This document shows, piece by piece, positions 16,501-22,746 of a stretch of DNA of 22,746 nt; the stretch's first letter is position 1, and every line of letters begins with the position of its first letter. Source of the stretch: Oscillospiraceae bacterium (lineage in GTDB: Bacteria; Bacillota; Clostridia; Oscillospirales; Oscillospiraceae); assembly GCA_017409645.1 (NCBI GenBank), contig JAFQSI010000206.1:1-22746 (forward strand), in the 5' to 3' direction. The notes beneath the pieces were generated by a model, which was not told the DNA's origin, made no database searches, and was given only the letters and a program-made list of their open reading frames with translations. Position numbers and translations under genes: made by a program.

Positions 16501-17805
16501 ATCCACCGTGCCGTTCTTTAGCTTGATGCACTTCATATCCTGACCGCCGATGTCCAGCACGCAGTCCACCTCGGGGTCGAAGAAGGCGGCGGCGGTGCAG
16601 TGGGCGATGGTCTCCACCACGCCCTCGTCCAGAGAAAAGGCGGATTTCAAGAGGGCCTCACCGTAGCCGGTGGAGCAGGAGCGGACGATCGCTGCGGAAG
16701 CGGGCAGCAGCTTTTTCAGCTCGCCGATGGCGTATTGGGCCGTCAGGATGGGGTTGCCCTGGTTGCTTGCATAGAAATTCCAGAGCAGCTCGCCCCGGCT
16801 GCCGATCAGCGCCAGCTTGGTGGTGGTGGAGCCGGCGTCGATGCCCAGGAAGCAGGGGCCGGAATAGGTGCGGATGTCGGCCTTGGTCACCACGGCCCGG
16901 CTGTGCCGGTCGCAAAAGATCTGATAGTCGCTTTCGTTCCGGAACAGCGGCTCCAGACGGGGCATCTCGAAGGTGACGCTGACACCCTGCTCCAGCCGGT
17001 CGATCAGCACGGACAGCTCCGCAGCCTCCGCATCGCCGGCCACCAGGGCTGCGCCCATGGCAGCGAAGAGGTGGGAATTCTCCGGGTCCACGGTGGTCTC
17101 GTCAGTCAGCTTCAATGTGCGCACAAAGGCGGCCTTCAGCTCCGTCAGAAAGTGCAGGGGGCCGCCCAGGAATGCCACGGTGCCCCGGATGGGCTTGCCG
17201 CAGGCCAGACCGGAGATGGTCTGATTCACCACCGCCTGGAAAATGGACGCCGCCAGGTCGGCCTTGGTGGCCCCCTCGTTGATCAGGGGCTGGATGTCCG
17301 TCTTGGCGAAGACGCCGCACCGGGCGGCGATCGGGTGGAGCTGCTTGTAGTTCTTTGCGGCCTCATTCAGCCCCGCTGCATCGGTCTGCAGCAGGGACGC
17401 CATCTGGTCGATGAAGGAGCCGGTGCCGCCGGCGCAGACGCCGTTCATCCGCTCCTCCAGACCGCCCTTGAAATAGATGATCTTGGCGTCCTCGCCGCCC
17501 AGCTCGATGGCCACATCCGTCTGGGGGGCTGCCTCCTTCAGGGCGGTGGCCACGGCCACCACCTCCTGAACGAAGTCGATGCCCAGGGCGCGGCCCAGAT
17601 TGATGGAGCCGGAGCCGGTGATCTTGACCTTCAGGGCACATTCGCCCAGCTGCTGCCGGACAGATTTCAGCAGGGAATTGAGGGTCTGCTGGGTGTGGGC
17701 ATGGTGACGGCGGTAGTCACCAAAGAGGATCTCATTTCGTTCATTCAAAACCACCAGCTTGACTGTGGTGGAGCCGATGTCGATACCGGCACGATAGGTA
17801 TTCAT
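13591..17805 (-). CDS. Acyl-CoA dehydratase activase fusion (BcrAD/BadFG, DUF2229, HgdB-like)
   Basis: A 1404-aa cytoplasmic protein of the 2-hydroxyacyl-CoA dehydratase activator family, which uses ATP to fire a low-potential electron from a [4Fe-4S] cluster into a dehydratase. Two ASKHA ATPase domains lie in tandem: GIDIGSTT (7-14) and GIDAGSTTTK (around residue 320). Each carries a cluster-type cysteine pair, Cys124/Cys163 and Cys443/Cys482, both 39 residues apart as in HgdC. A Cys motif CGGCSNNC (around residue 603), a DUF2229 region (about 650-870) and an HgdB-like C-terminal part complete the fusion, a known layout in anaerobes. Its own substrate is not established for the family. ATG 17805 is preferred because GAAAGAAG is well spaced from it; GTG 17811 is an alternative. 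The gene is monocistronic, with an extended -10 promoter and strong terminator. Confidence 0.9.
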   Translation of the reverse strand: MNTYRAGIDIGSTTVKLVVLNERNEILFGDYRRHHAHTQQTLNSLLKSVRQQLGECALKVKITGSGSINLGRALGIDFVQEVVAVATALKEAAPQTDVAIELGGEDAKIIYFKGGLEERMNGVCAGGTGSFIDQMASLLQTDAAGLNEAAKNYKQLHPIAARCGVFAKTDIQPLINEGATKADLAASIFQAVVNQTISGLACGKPIRGTVAFLGGPLHFLTELKAAFVRTLKLTDETTVDPENSHLFAAMGAALVAGDAEAAELSVLIDRLEQGVSVTFEMPRLEPLFRNESDYQIFCDRHSRAVVTKADIRTYSGPCFLGIDAGSTTTKLALIGSRGELLWNFYASNQGNPILTAQYAIGELKKLLPASAAIVRSCSTGYGEALLKSAFSLDEGVVETIAHCTAAAFFDPEVDCVLDIGGQDMKCIKLKNGTVDSIMLNEACSSGCGSFIENFATSLGYTAEGFAKEALFAKAPVDLGTRCTVFMNSNVKQAQKEGASVSDISSGLAYSVIKNALYKVIKLASAEDLGKHIVVQGGTFYNQAVLRAFERIAGVDATCPDISGLMGAFGAALTAKSHYTGQESTMLSLEEMLRLTYRSTSVRCGGCSNNCMLTVNHFGGRKHVSGNRCEKGAGSAGKGEKAPNLVEFKRKRLFTPYKPLENAPRGTIGIPRVLNMYENYPFWATFFKELGFRVVLSPWSDRKLYELGMESIPSESECYPAKLSHGHVQWLVEQGVKTIFHPCVFFEHQETENAQNHYNCPIVVSYAENLKNNVEAITDGDVRYIRPFIAFTSEKTAADRLVKTAAEEWNIPEKEIRAAVHAAWLEQQNAKAVIREEGRRVYEAMRTRGGRGIVLAGRPYHIDPEISHGIPELIASYGLTVFTEDALPVEDTLPPLRVVDQWVYHSRLYKAAQFVASRDDLELVQLNSFGCGLDAVTTDQVAEILEKSNKLYTLLKIDEVNNLGAVRIRIRSLLAAMDMRREKQLLAKPDHSPYVRQEFTKQMFNEGYTILAPQMSPIHFDLLEPVFKKYGFNIVVLDNDDRRAVDVGLKFVNNDACFPSITVVGQIMQAVLSGKYDTDKLAIIMAQTGGCCRASNYVAFIRRALEKAGLPHIPVISLNANGMEKNDGFRISAGMLMDALQAIVYGDLLMRCLYRVRPYEQVPGSADALHRAWQRRCTEALTSGRSGRHYKQLCRQIVADFDSLPIHEELRKPRVGVVGEILVKYMPLANNHLVELLEKEGAEAVVPDLMDFLNYSFYNNQYRSEFLGIKRSSSTTSKIAVDAIRKIRKPALEALEQSKRFEAPMPIDQIAQQTKPFLSIGNQYGEGWFLTGEMIELIKQGVPNIVCIQPFACLPNHVVGKGVIKRLKAEFPQANIAAVDYDPGASEVNQLNRIKLMLSAAKDNL

Positions 17806-17849
17806 AGTCACGCTTCTTTCTCTGGGTTTTCAGTGTTTACCAGTTTCGT

Positions 17850-17858
17850 ATTATAGCA
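17850..17858 (-). promoter_or_regulatory. Extended -10 promoter of the activase gene
   Basis: Minus-strand TGCTATAAT (17850-17858) is a perfect extended -10 element about 45 bases before the ATG; the -35 region is only T-rich. The surrounding gap 17812-18117 (306 bases) holds this promoter, the divergent promoter at 18008-18036 and an AT-rich stretch at about 17868-17890. I see no gene or clear operator in it. Confidence 0.65.
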
Positions 17859-18007
17859 ACTTTACCGATGAAAAAATAAACAAAATATGAACGGAATGGG
17901 GACAAATGGCTAAGTTTTGGTTAAAGTTCTGAGAACGGACGCATCGGCCTGATCTGCAGGCGAACCTCATGCCCCTATCAGAACGAGGCGCCATCCAGTT
18001 GGATTTG

Positions 18008-18036
18008 TTGCAATTTCATTTGTTCTGTGGTAAAAT
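18008..18036 (+). promoter_or_regulatory. Promoter of the CotH-VTC-DUF4956 operon
   Basis: A -35 box TTGCAA (18008-18013) lies 17 bp from a -10 box TAAAAT (18031-18036), which also has the extended TG dinucleotide (TGGTAAAAT). Transcription would start near 18043, giving a 75-base leader before the ATG at 18118. Confidence 0.7.
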
Positions 18037-18117
18037 ACACGAAATTAACCGTTGCTTCGGCAGTTTTCCAGCGGAGGGTTCCGCCGTTATCACACATTGG
18101 AGATGGAGCATGCAGGC

Positions 18118-19950
18118 ATGAAGATCGTGAGAAAATATGGATATTTATGGATACTCTTTCTGCTCCTTGGTGCGGTTTTGTGCGGCTCCTTTCTCCGCGG
18201 CGAGCCTGACCGTACGCGGTTTGTCCTGGGGCATGGGTCCGATGCCCGGGAGATCTCCGTATATGATGCCGGTGATGGAGCATGCTTCGTGTTTCTGCCC
18301 TCCTATGCGGAACTCGATGAGGTCACGATCCTGACGGAATCGGAGCAGCCCGTGATCCTTGGGGGAACGCAGCTGCACAGCGGCATGTCCTGCGGTGATT
18401 TTGAATTTGAGACGCCCTATGCCTTCTGTGATGCAGATCACCGGGATTCCACCCTTTGCTTTTACAGATCCGGGAGTGTGGCGACGATCTACATCGATAC
18501 GCTTTCCGGAAGCATGGACCGGGTCCACGCGGACAAGAACGCGGAAGAAGCTGCAACGGTGGAATTATACACCGCCGATGGAGCCGCTGCCTGTAAAAGC
18601 ATACAGGCGACGGTGAAAGGGCGCGGCAATACGACCTGGAGATATCATAAAAAGCCGTACCTGCTGGAATTGTCGGATTCGACGGATCTGCTGGGAATGG
18701 GGGCGGCGACCGATTGGATCCTGCTGGCCAACGCTGCGGACGGCACCAATCTGTACAACAAGCTGATCTATGATCTGGCGGGCCAGTTGGATTTCCTGTG
18801 GACGCCCCAATGTGAATATGTTGACGTGTATCTGAACGGGGAATACAACGGACTGTATCTGCTGTCTGAAAAGGTGGAGACAGGTCCCGACCGACTGCCG
18901 ATCCATACGGACGGAGAAGCCTTCCTGGGCGAATTCGGATTGTTTGAAAACAGGAAGGATGGGTACATCCTCGAAACGCCACGCGGACGCGGTGCCCAGG
19001 TGGAGTATCCGGAGATCGTCTCGGAGGCAGAGCAAAAGCGTATGGATGCCCTGCTCGGCCGGATGGAGGCAGAGCTGCTGTCGGGCGGTGATCTTGCGGC
19101 CTCCGAATGGGTCGATCTGGACTCCTGGGCGCGCAGGTACATCATAGATGAACTGTCCGGGAATGTGGATGCCGACCGGGCCAGCTGCTTCTTTTATTAT
19201 TATGAAGGGCGTTTTTATGCAGGGCCGATCTGGGATTACGACAAGGGCCTGGGCAACTGTCAGCAAAGCAGAAACCCCTGTGCATTCGTGGCGAATAATT
19301 CGGAGCGATCTGCCAACTATTCGCTGCCCTATTATCCCGTCCTGTACAGCAATCCCTCGTTTCTCAACCGGGTGAAGGAACTCTACAAAACGGAATTCCT
19401 GCCGCTGCTCAACGAGCTGATCAACGGCGGTCTGGAATTGCGTGCATCGGAGCTGAGCGCAGCATCCCAAATGAACGCGCTGCGCTGGAGGGGCCTGACG
19501 CCGGATCTCGACTCGGCGGTTCTGATCCCCATGGACCCGGAAAAGCTTCAGGAGCATCTGACCCGGCGGGTGGCGTTTTTGAACAGCGCATGGATTGACA
19601 ACAGGGAGTATGTTACGGTACAATTCGAATTGTCCCCCGGCGCGGAATATGTCAATTACGCGGTTGAACGGGGCGAACCGCTGCTTGGTCAAACAGATCT
19701 GGCAGATGGGGTCTGGATCGATCTGGGATCCGGTGAGGTTTTCCGTCCCCAGATGCCGGTTGAGAAGGACCTGATCCTGGTCAGGCAGGAGACGCCGGCA
19801 GGCGCAGAGCCGACCCGGGACGCAGCGGGGGATAACCGGGGAGCTATGCTCCCGATGCTGGGCGCAGTGTGCTTTTTCTGCATGCTGGTCGGTTTGGCGA
19901 TCAAGGATCGGCGGCAGAACGGACCGCCGGGGAAAGGAGCCGGCAGATGA
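18118..19950 (+). CDS. CotH kinase family protein, membrane-anchored
   Basis: A 610-aa protein with an N-terminal membrane helix (about 8-24), a large outside domain and a second helix near the C-terminus (about 577-597), so the kinase domain should face outward. The CotH fold is seen in KGRGNTTW and KKPY (around residues 167-178), the LYNKLIYDLA and EYVDVYLNGEYNGLYLL segments, Asp351/Asp353 (GNVDADRAS) and the metal-binding motif WDYDKGLGN (372-380). CotH of Bacillus is an atypical protein kinase acting on spore coat proteins; whether this member phosphorylates protein is inference. ATG 18118 has TGGAG nine bases upstream; ATG 18103 has TTGGAG directly abutting it. The stop overlaps the start of the next gene (ATGA), showing translational coupling. 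Confidence 0.88.
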   Translation: MKIVRKYGYLWILFLLLGAVLCGSFLRGEPDRTRFVLGHGSDAREISVYDAGDGACFVFLPSYAELDEVTILTESEQPVILGGTQLHSGMSCGDFEFETPYAFCDADHRDSTLCFYRSGSVATIYIDTLSGSMDRVHADKNAEEAATVELYTADGAAACKSIQATVKGRGNTTWRYHKKPYLLELSDSTDLLGMGAATDWILLANAADGTNLYNKLIYDLAGQLDFLWTPQCEYVDVYLNGEYNGLYLLSEKVETGPDRLPIHTDGEAFLGEFGLFENRKDGYILETPRGRGAQVEYPEIVSEAEQKRMDALLGRMEAELLSGGDLAASEWVDLDSWARRYIIDELSGNVDADRASCFFYYYEGRFYAGPIWDYDKGLGNCQQSRNPCAFVANNSERSANYSLPYYPVLYSNPSFLNRVKELYKTEFLPLLNELINGGLELRASELSAASQMNALRWRGLTPDLDSAVLIPMDPEKLQEHLTRRVAFLNSAWIDNREYVTVQFELSPGAEYVNYAVERGEPLLGQTDLADGVWIDLGSGEVFRPQMPVEKDLILVRQETPAGAEPTRDAAGDNRGAMLPMLGAVCFFCMLVGLAIKDRRQNGPPGKGAGR

Positions 19951-20648
19951 GTGGGAACGATGAAAAATACCGCCACGAGCTGAAATATCTGATCAGTGCC
20001 GCACAGATCCCCCTCCTGGAAAGCCGGCTGTCCGGCATCATGACCCCGGACCCGCACGCGGCGGATGACGGCATGTACACCATCCGCAGCCTGTATTTTG
20101 ATGATTACCAAAACCGGTGCTATTATGAAAATGAAAACGGCACAGATCCCCGGGAGAAATTCCGGATCCGGATTTACAATCACGCAGCGAACCGGATCGT
20201 CCTGGAGTGTAAACGCAAGGAGCGGGGAAAAACCCGGAAAACATCTGCGCCGCTCACCATCGGGCAGTGCAGACGCCTGATGGAGGGGCTCCCTCTGATC
20301 GACGACGGAGATCTGACGCCGTTGCAAAGGAAGCTGAATCTGCAGATGAAGCTTCGGTCGCTTCACCCGGTGGTGATCGTTGAGTATGAACGAAAGCCTC
20401 TGGTTTACAGGAACGGCAATGTGCGGGTCACATTCGATACGAATATCTCCACCAGCTCCGCTGTGCAGCATTTTTTTGATGCGCGCATACCCCGGCGGCC
20501 CGTCATGCCTGCGGGACAGCACCTGCTGGAGGTAAAATTCGATGAATATTTGCCGGATTTTATTTACCGGAGCCTGAATCTGGGGAGCCTTCAGCAGACG
20601 GCGTTTTCAAAATACTATCTCTGCCGCAAATATGGATCGTACCGATAG
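19947..20648 (+). CDS. VTC-type polyphosphate polymerase domain protein
   Basis: A 233-aa cytoplasmic protein consisting of a single VTC domain of the triphosphate tunnel metalloenzyme superfamily. In yeast Vtc4 this domain makes polyphosphate from ATP. The tunnel residues are in place: Lys13 (ELKYLI), Arg73/Arg75 (FRIRIY), Glu87/Lys89 (LECK), Arg149 (EYERK), Arg160 (RVTFD), Glu195/Lys197 (LLEVKFDEYLP) and Lys222 (FSKYYL). The SPX regulatory domain and membrane part of the eukaryotic subunit are absent; the next gene may supply the membrane part. Its ATG overlaps the stop of the CotH gene and is preceded by AAAGGAG within that gene. Polymerase activity is likely from the residues but not proven. 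Confidence 0.88.
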   Translation: MSGNDEKYRHELKYLISAAQIPLLESRLSGIMTPDPHAADDGMYTIRSLYFDDYQNRCYYENENGTDPREKFRIRIYNHAANRIVLECKRKERGKTRKTSAPLTIGQCRRLMEGLPLIDDGDLTPLQRKLNLQMKLRSLHPVVIVEYERKPLVYRNGNVRVTFDTNISTSSAVQHFFDARIPRRPVMPAGQHLLEVKFDEYLPDFIYRSLNLGSLQQTAFSKYYLCRKYGSYR

Positions 20649-20657
20649 GGGGACAAC

Positions 20658-21332
20658 ATGAATTTTTCTGACATCTTTAAAAAATCCTTTCTGGAAGGCT
20701 TTGCAGCCACGGACATCAACATTTATACCGCGTCTGCTGCGATGCTGATCACCAGTGTTCTGGCCCTTTACATATTTTTGGTGTACAGGACTTTGACCAG
20801 GAAGACCTTCTATTCCAAGAGCTTCAATATTTCTCTGGCGGGGATCGCACTGATCACCGCTGGGATCATCGTGACGATCCAGTCCAGCCTGGTGGTCTCC
20901 CTCGGTATGGTGGGCGCGCTGTCCATCGTGCGGTTCCGTACTGCGGTGAAGGATCCGATGGATCTGATGTTCCTGTTCTGGTCCATCGCGGTCGGCATCA
21001 TCTGCGGCGTGGGCCTGGCGGAGATCGCGGTCCTGCTGAGCGTGATCCTGACGGTCGGCATCGTGGTGCTGGATCTTCTGCCTGTTGCAAAGGCGCCGAT
21101 GATCCTGGTCGTCAACGCCGTTGAGCTGAATGCGGAACAGGAGATCCTGGAAGTGGTCAGACGCTATGCAAAGCACCATACAGTCAAATCCCGCAACCTG
21201 ACAAGATCCAGCCTGGATCTCATCATTGAGCTGCGCGTTTCGGATGGAAGCGAGCTGATGCAGACGCTCATGCAGCTCGATTCGGTGGAAACGGCATCTC
21301 TGATGTCCCACGATGGAGAAGTGTCCTTCTGA
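20658..21332 (+). CDS. DUF4956 integral membrane protein
   Basis: A 224-aa membrane protein with helices at about 25-43, 58-78, 104-123 and 122-143, and a hydrophobic segment at about 80-94 carrying the family's hallmark GMVGALSIVRFRTAVKDP. The last 75 residues form a soluble, probably cytoplasmic, alpha/beta domain. The function of DUF4956 is unknown. Its repeated company with CotH and VTC proteins suggests it is the membrane partner, perhaps the channel that the VTX helices form in yeast; that is inference. It starts nine bases after the VTC stop, with AGGGGGA upstream, and is the last gene before a strong terminator. Confidence 0.87.
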   Translation: MNFSDIFKKSFLEGFAATDINIYTASAAMLITSVLALYIFLVYRTLTRKTFYSKSFNISLAGIALITAGIIVTIQSSLVVSLGMVGALSIVRFRTAVKDPMDLMFLFWSIAVGIICGVGLAEIAVLLSVILTVGIVVLDLLPVAKAPMILVVNAVELNAEQEILEVVRRYAKHHTVKSRNLTRSSLDLIIELRVSDGSELMQTLMQLDSVETASLMSHDGEVSF

Positions 21333-21337
21333 ATGAC

Positions 21338-21372
21338 AAGGGCCTGCTGCTTTTTGCAGCGGGTCCTTTTTT
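21338..21372 (+). terminator. Terminator of the CotH-VTC-DUF4956 operon
   Basis: A 13-bp stem (21338-21350 with 21356 onward, T5 loop, with G-T pairs) is followed by six T (21367-21372), directly after the DUF4956 stop codon. It carries the same GGCCTGCTGC core as the other gene-end hairpins. Confidence 0.88.
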
Positions 21373-21409
21373 GCAGTACGCCTGCGGCGGACAGGAAAAA
21401 TCTGCCGTT

Positions 21410-21428
21410 TCCCCTTGTGCGGAGGGGA
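21410..21428. promoter_or_regulatory. Inverted repeat over the -35 box of the second protease
   Basis: TCCCCT (21410-21415) and AGGGGA (21423-21428) form a perfect inverted repeat with a 7-base centre that contains most of the -35 hexamer (21415-21420). It is a plausible operator. No equivalent is present at the first protease promoter, so the paralogues could be controlled differently. Confidence 0.45.
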
Positions 21429-21443
21429 ACGATGGGCTATAAT
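21415..21443 (+). promoter_or_regulatory. Promoter of the second SLH-type protease
   Basis: -35 TTGTGC (21415-21420) and a perfect -10 TATAAT (21438-21443) are separated by 17 bp, about 43 bases before the ATG at 21487. The spacing and leader closely match the promoter of the paralogous protease at 13439-13467. Confidence 0.8.
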
Positions 21444-21486
21444 GTCGGTAATCCTGAAAAGGAAAAAAAGAAAAGGAGAAAAGCAT

Positions 21487-22746
21487 ATGAGCAAATCCTG
21501 TAAGCGGATCCTTTCCTGGCTGATGGTGCTGTGCATGGTGCTGCCGCTGTTCCCGGCGGCGGACGCTGCCCAGGTCACCTGGCGGGAGACGGATCAGAAG
21601 ATCACCGCACAGCTTTCTGACCGGCTGGTCAGGGAAGATGCGGCGCAGACCCGGGACGACAGCGAGATGGTCCGTGTGTCCATCGTGCTGGAGGCCCCCT
21701 CCACCGTGGAGGCAGGCTACGCCACCATGGGCATCGGCTCCAACCCCGAGGCCATGGCCTACCGGGCGGACCTGATGGCTGTCCAGAAGAAGATGGAGAA
21801 GACCATCTCTCTGCAGGCCCTGAACGGCCGTCCCCTGAATGTGGTCTGGAACATGACGTTGGTTGGCAACATCATCTCCGCCTGGGTGCCCTACGGCTCC
21901 CTGGACGAGATCGCCGCCGTTCCCGGCGTCAGGACCGTGGCTATGGAGGCGAAGTATGAGCCCTGCGTGGCCGAGCGCAGCGAGGGCGTGGCCCCCAATA
22001 CCTACGCCAGCTCCGGCATGATCGGCTCCTCCGCCCTCTGGCAGAGCGGCTACACCGGCGCGGGCACCCGGATCGCCATTGTCGACACCGGCACGGACAC
22101 CGACCACCAGTCCTTCGACAACGGCGCGTATCTGTACGCCCTGCGGCAGAACGCCGCGGCAAAGGGCGTCAGCTATGAGGAGTACATCGAGTCTCTGGAT
22201 CTGCTGACCGCAGAGAAGATCGCCGCTGTCCTGCCCGACATGAACCTGCATCAGCTCGATGACTCCATCACGGCTGAGCAGCTGTACATGAACGAGAAGC
22301 TGGCCTTCGGCTACAACTACGTGGATGCCGACCTGACCATCGTCCATGACTACGACCAGCAGGGCGAGCATGGATCCCACGTGGCGGGCATTTCCACCGC
22401 CAACCGCTACATCCCCACTGAGCAGGGCGGCTATGCCGCTGCTGCGGATACCGTCCTGATGCAGGGCGTGGCTCCCGATGCCCAGCTCGTGACCATGAAG
22501 GTCTTCGGCGAGGAGAGCCCCTATGACTCCGACTACATGGCCGCCATCGAGGATGCCATCGTACTGGGCTGCGATGTGGTCAACCTGTCCATGGGCACCA
22601 CCGCCCCCGGCTCCCCCTACACCGATGTCTACAGCGACCTGATGGAGATGATGACCGGGACCGATACCGTGGTGGTCATCTCTGCGGGCAACGCCTCCAA
22701 CTGGGCCGCGACGACCCTGCATGGATATCTGTACAACGACGACGTC
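21487..22746 (+). CDS. S8 subtilisin-like protease, paralogue of the 6851-13393 gene (partial, runs off the window)
   Basis: The first 420 codons of a secreted protease, open to the window edge. The signal peptide is residues 1-27 (cut after ADA), followed by a propeptide nearly identical in wording to that of the first protease: over residues 115-159 I count only four differences. Asp200 (IVDTGTD) and His295 (GEHGSHVAG) fall at exactly the same residue numbers as in the paralogue, and oxyanion Asn402 is shifted by one. The catalytic Ser and any dockerin or SLH repeats lie beyond the window, so wall anchoring is assumed by analogy. AAAAGGAGA precedes the ATG. It is transcribed from its own promoter after the terminator of the CotH-VTC-DUF4956 operon. 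Confidence 0.92.
   Translation, partial: MSKSCKRILSWLMVLCMVLPLFPAADAAQVTWRETDQKITAQLSDRLVREDAAQTRDDSEMVRVSIVLEAPSTVEAGYATMGIGSNPEAMAYRADLMAVQKKMEKTISLQALNGRPLNVVWNMTLVGNIISAWVPYGSLDEIAAVPGVRTVAMEAKYEPCVAERSEGVAPNTYASSGMIGSSALWQSGYTGAGTRIAIVDTGTDTDHQSFDNGAYLYALRQNAAAKGVSYEEYIESLDLLTAEKIAAVLPDMNLHQLDDSITAEQLYMNEKLAFGYNYVDADLTIVHDYDQQGEHGSHVAGISTANRYIPTEQGGYAAAADTVLMQGVAPDAQLVTMKVFGEESPYDSDYMAAIEDAIVLGCDVVNLSMGTTAPGSPYTDVYSDLMEMMTGTDTVVVISAGNASNWAATTLHGYLYNDDV
21871..21920 (+). repeat. 50-bp stretch identical (inverted) to 12960-13009
   Basis: Partner of the repeat in the first protease gene, within the propeptide coding region. The two copies are in opposite orientation about 8.9 kb apart and flank the activase gene and the CotH operon. 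Confidence 0.8.

Noticed and set aside
18052..18117. Longer N-terminus of the CotH protein (starts at 18052 or 18103)
   Set aside because: The start at 18052 has no RBS, and the purine-rich sequence before 18103 abuts the ATG with no spacing; 18118 has TGGAG at proper distance and begins directly before the membrane helix.
21268..22722. Minus-strand 484-codon open frame opposite the second protease
   Set aside because: The plus strand from 21487 has promoter, RBS, signal peptide and S8 motifs; the minus frame is a His/Gly/Val-rich shadow.

Overview
The window reads as a chromosomal segment of a GC-rich anaerobic Firmicute of the Clostridia, most likely an Oscillospiraceae-type gut bacterium. 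The evidence is a 2-hydroxyacyl-CoA dehydratase activase fusion typical of strict anaerobes, S-layer-homology (SLH) anchored subtilases with a dockerin module, Gram-positive Shine-Dalgarno sites, sigma-A promoters and many GC-rich intrinsic terminators. The taxonomic call is inference. I found no rRNA, tRNA, CRISPR array or transposase.

Layout. 93-1097 (-) is a PAS/HATPase histidine-kinase-like protein whose H-box lacks the histidine. Divergent from it is a DNA-repair operon: radC (1204-1902), uvrB (1913-3874) and a membrane-anchored protein of unknown function (3889-4875). Three hairpins separate this operon from a convergent LTA-synthase/OpgB-like phosphoglycerol transferase (5029-6555, -), whose promoter holds a perfect 18-bp palindromic operator candidate. 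Next is a very large secreted S8 protease (6851-13393, -, 2180 aa) with a dockerin inserted in its Fn3-like domain, a Big_2 domain, a cohesin-like domain and three SLH repeats. A 1404-aa acyl-CoA dehydratase activase fusion follows (13591-17805, -).

From a divergent promoter region runs a compact three-gene operon: a CotH-family kinase (18118-19950), a VTC-type polyphosphate polymerase domain protein (19947-20648) and a DUF4956 membrane protein (20658-21332). At the right edge a second S8 protease begins (21487 to beyond the window). It is a close paralogue of the first, in opposite orientation, with matching promoter and leader.

How they fit together. Much of the window concerns the cell surface: two wall-anchored proteases, a glycerophosphate-polymer enzyme, and an operon that I infer couples cytoplasmic polyphosphate synthesis and a membrane protein to an extracytoplasmic kinase. 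The CotH-VTC-DUF4956 operon is the best candidate for an incompletely described system. The inverted protease paralogues and the nested dockerin are the most unusual structural observations.
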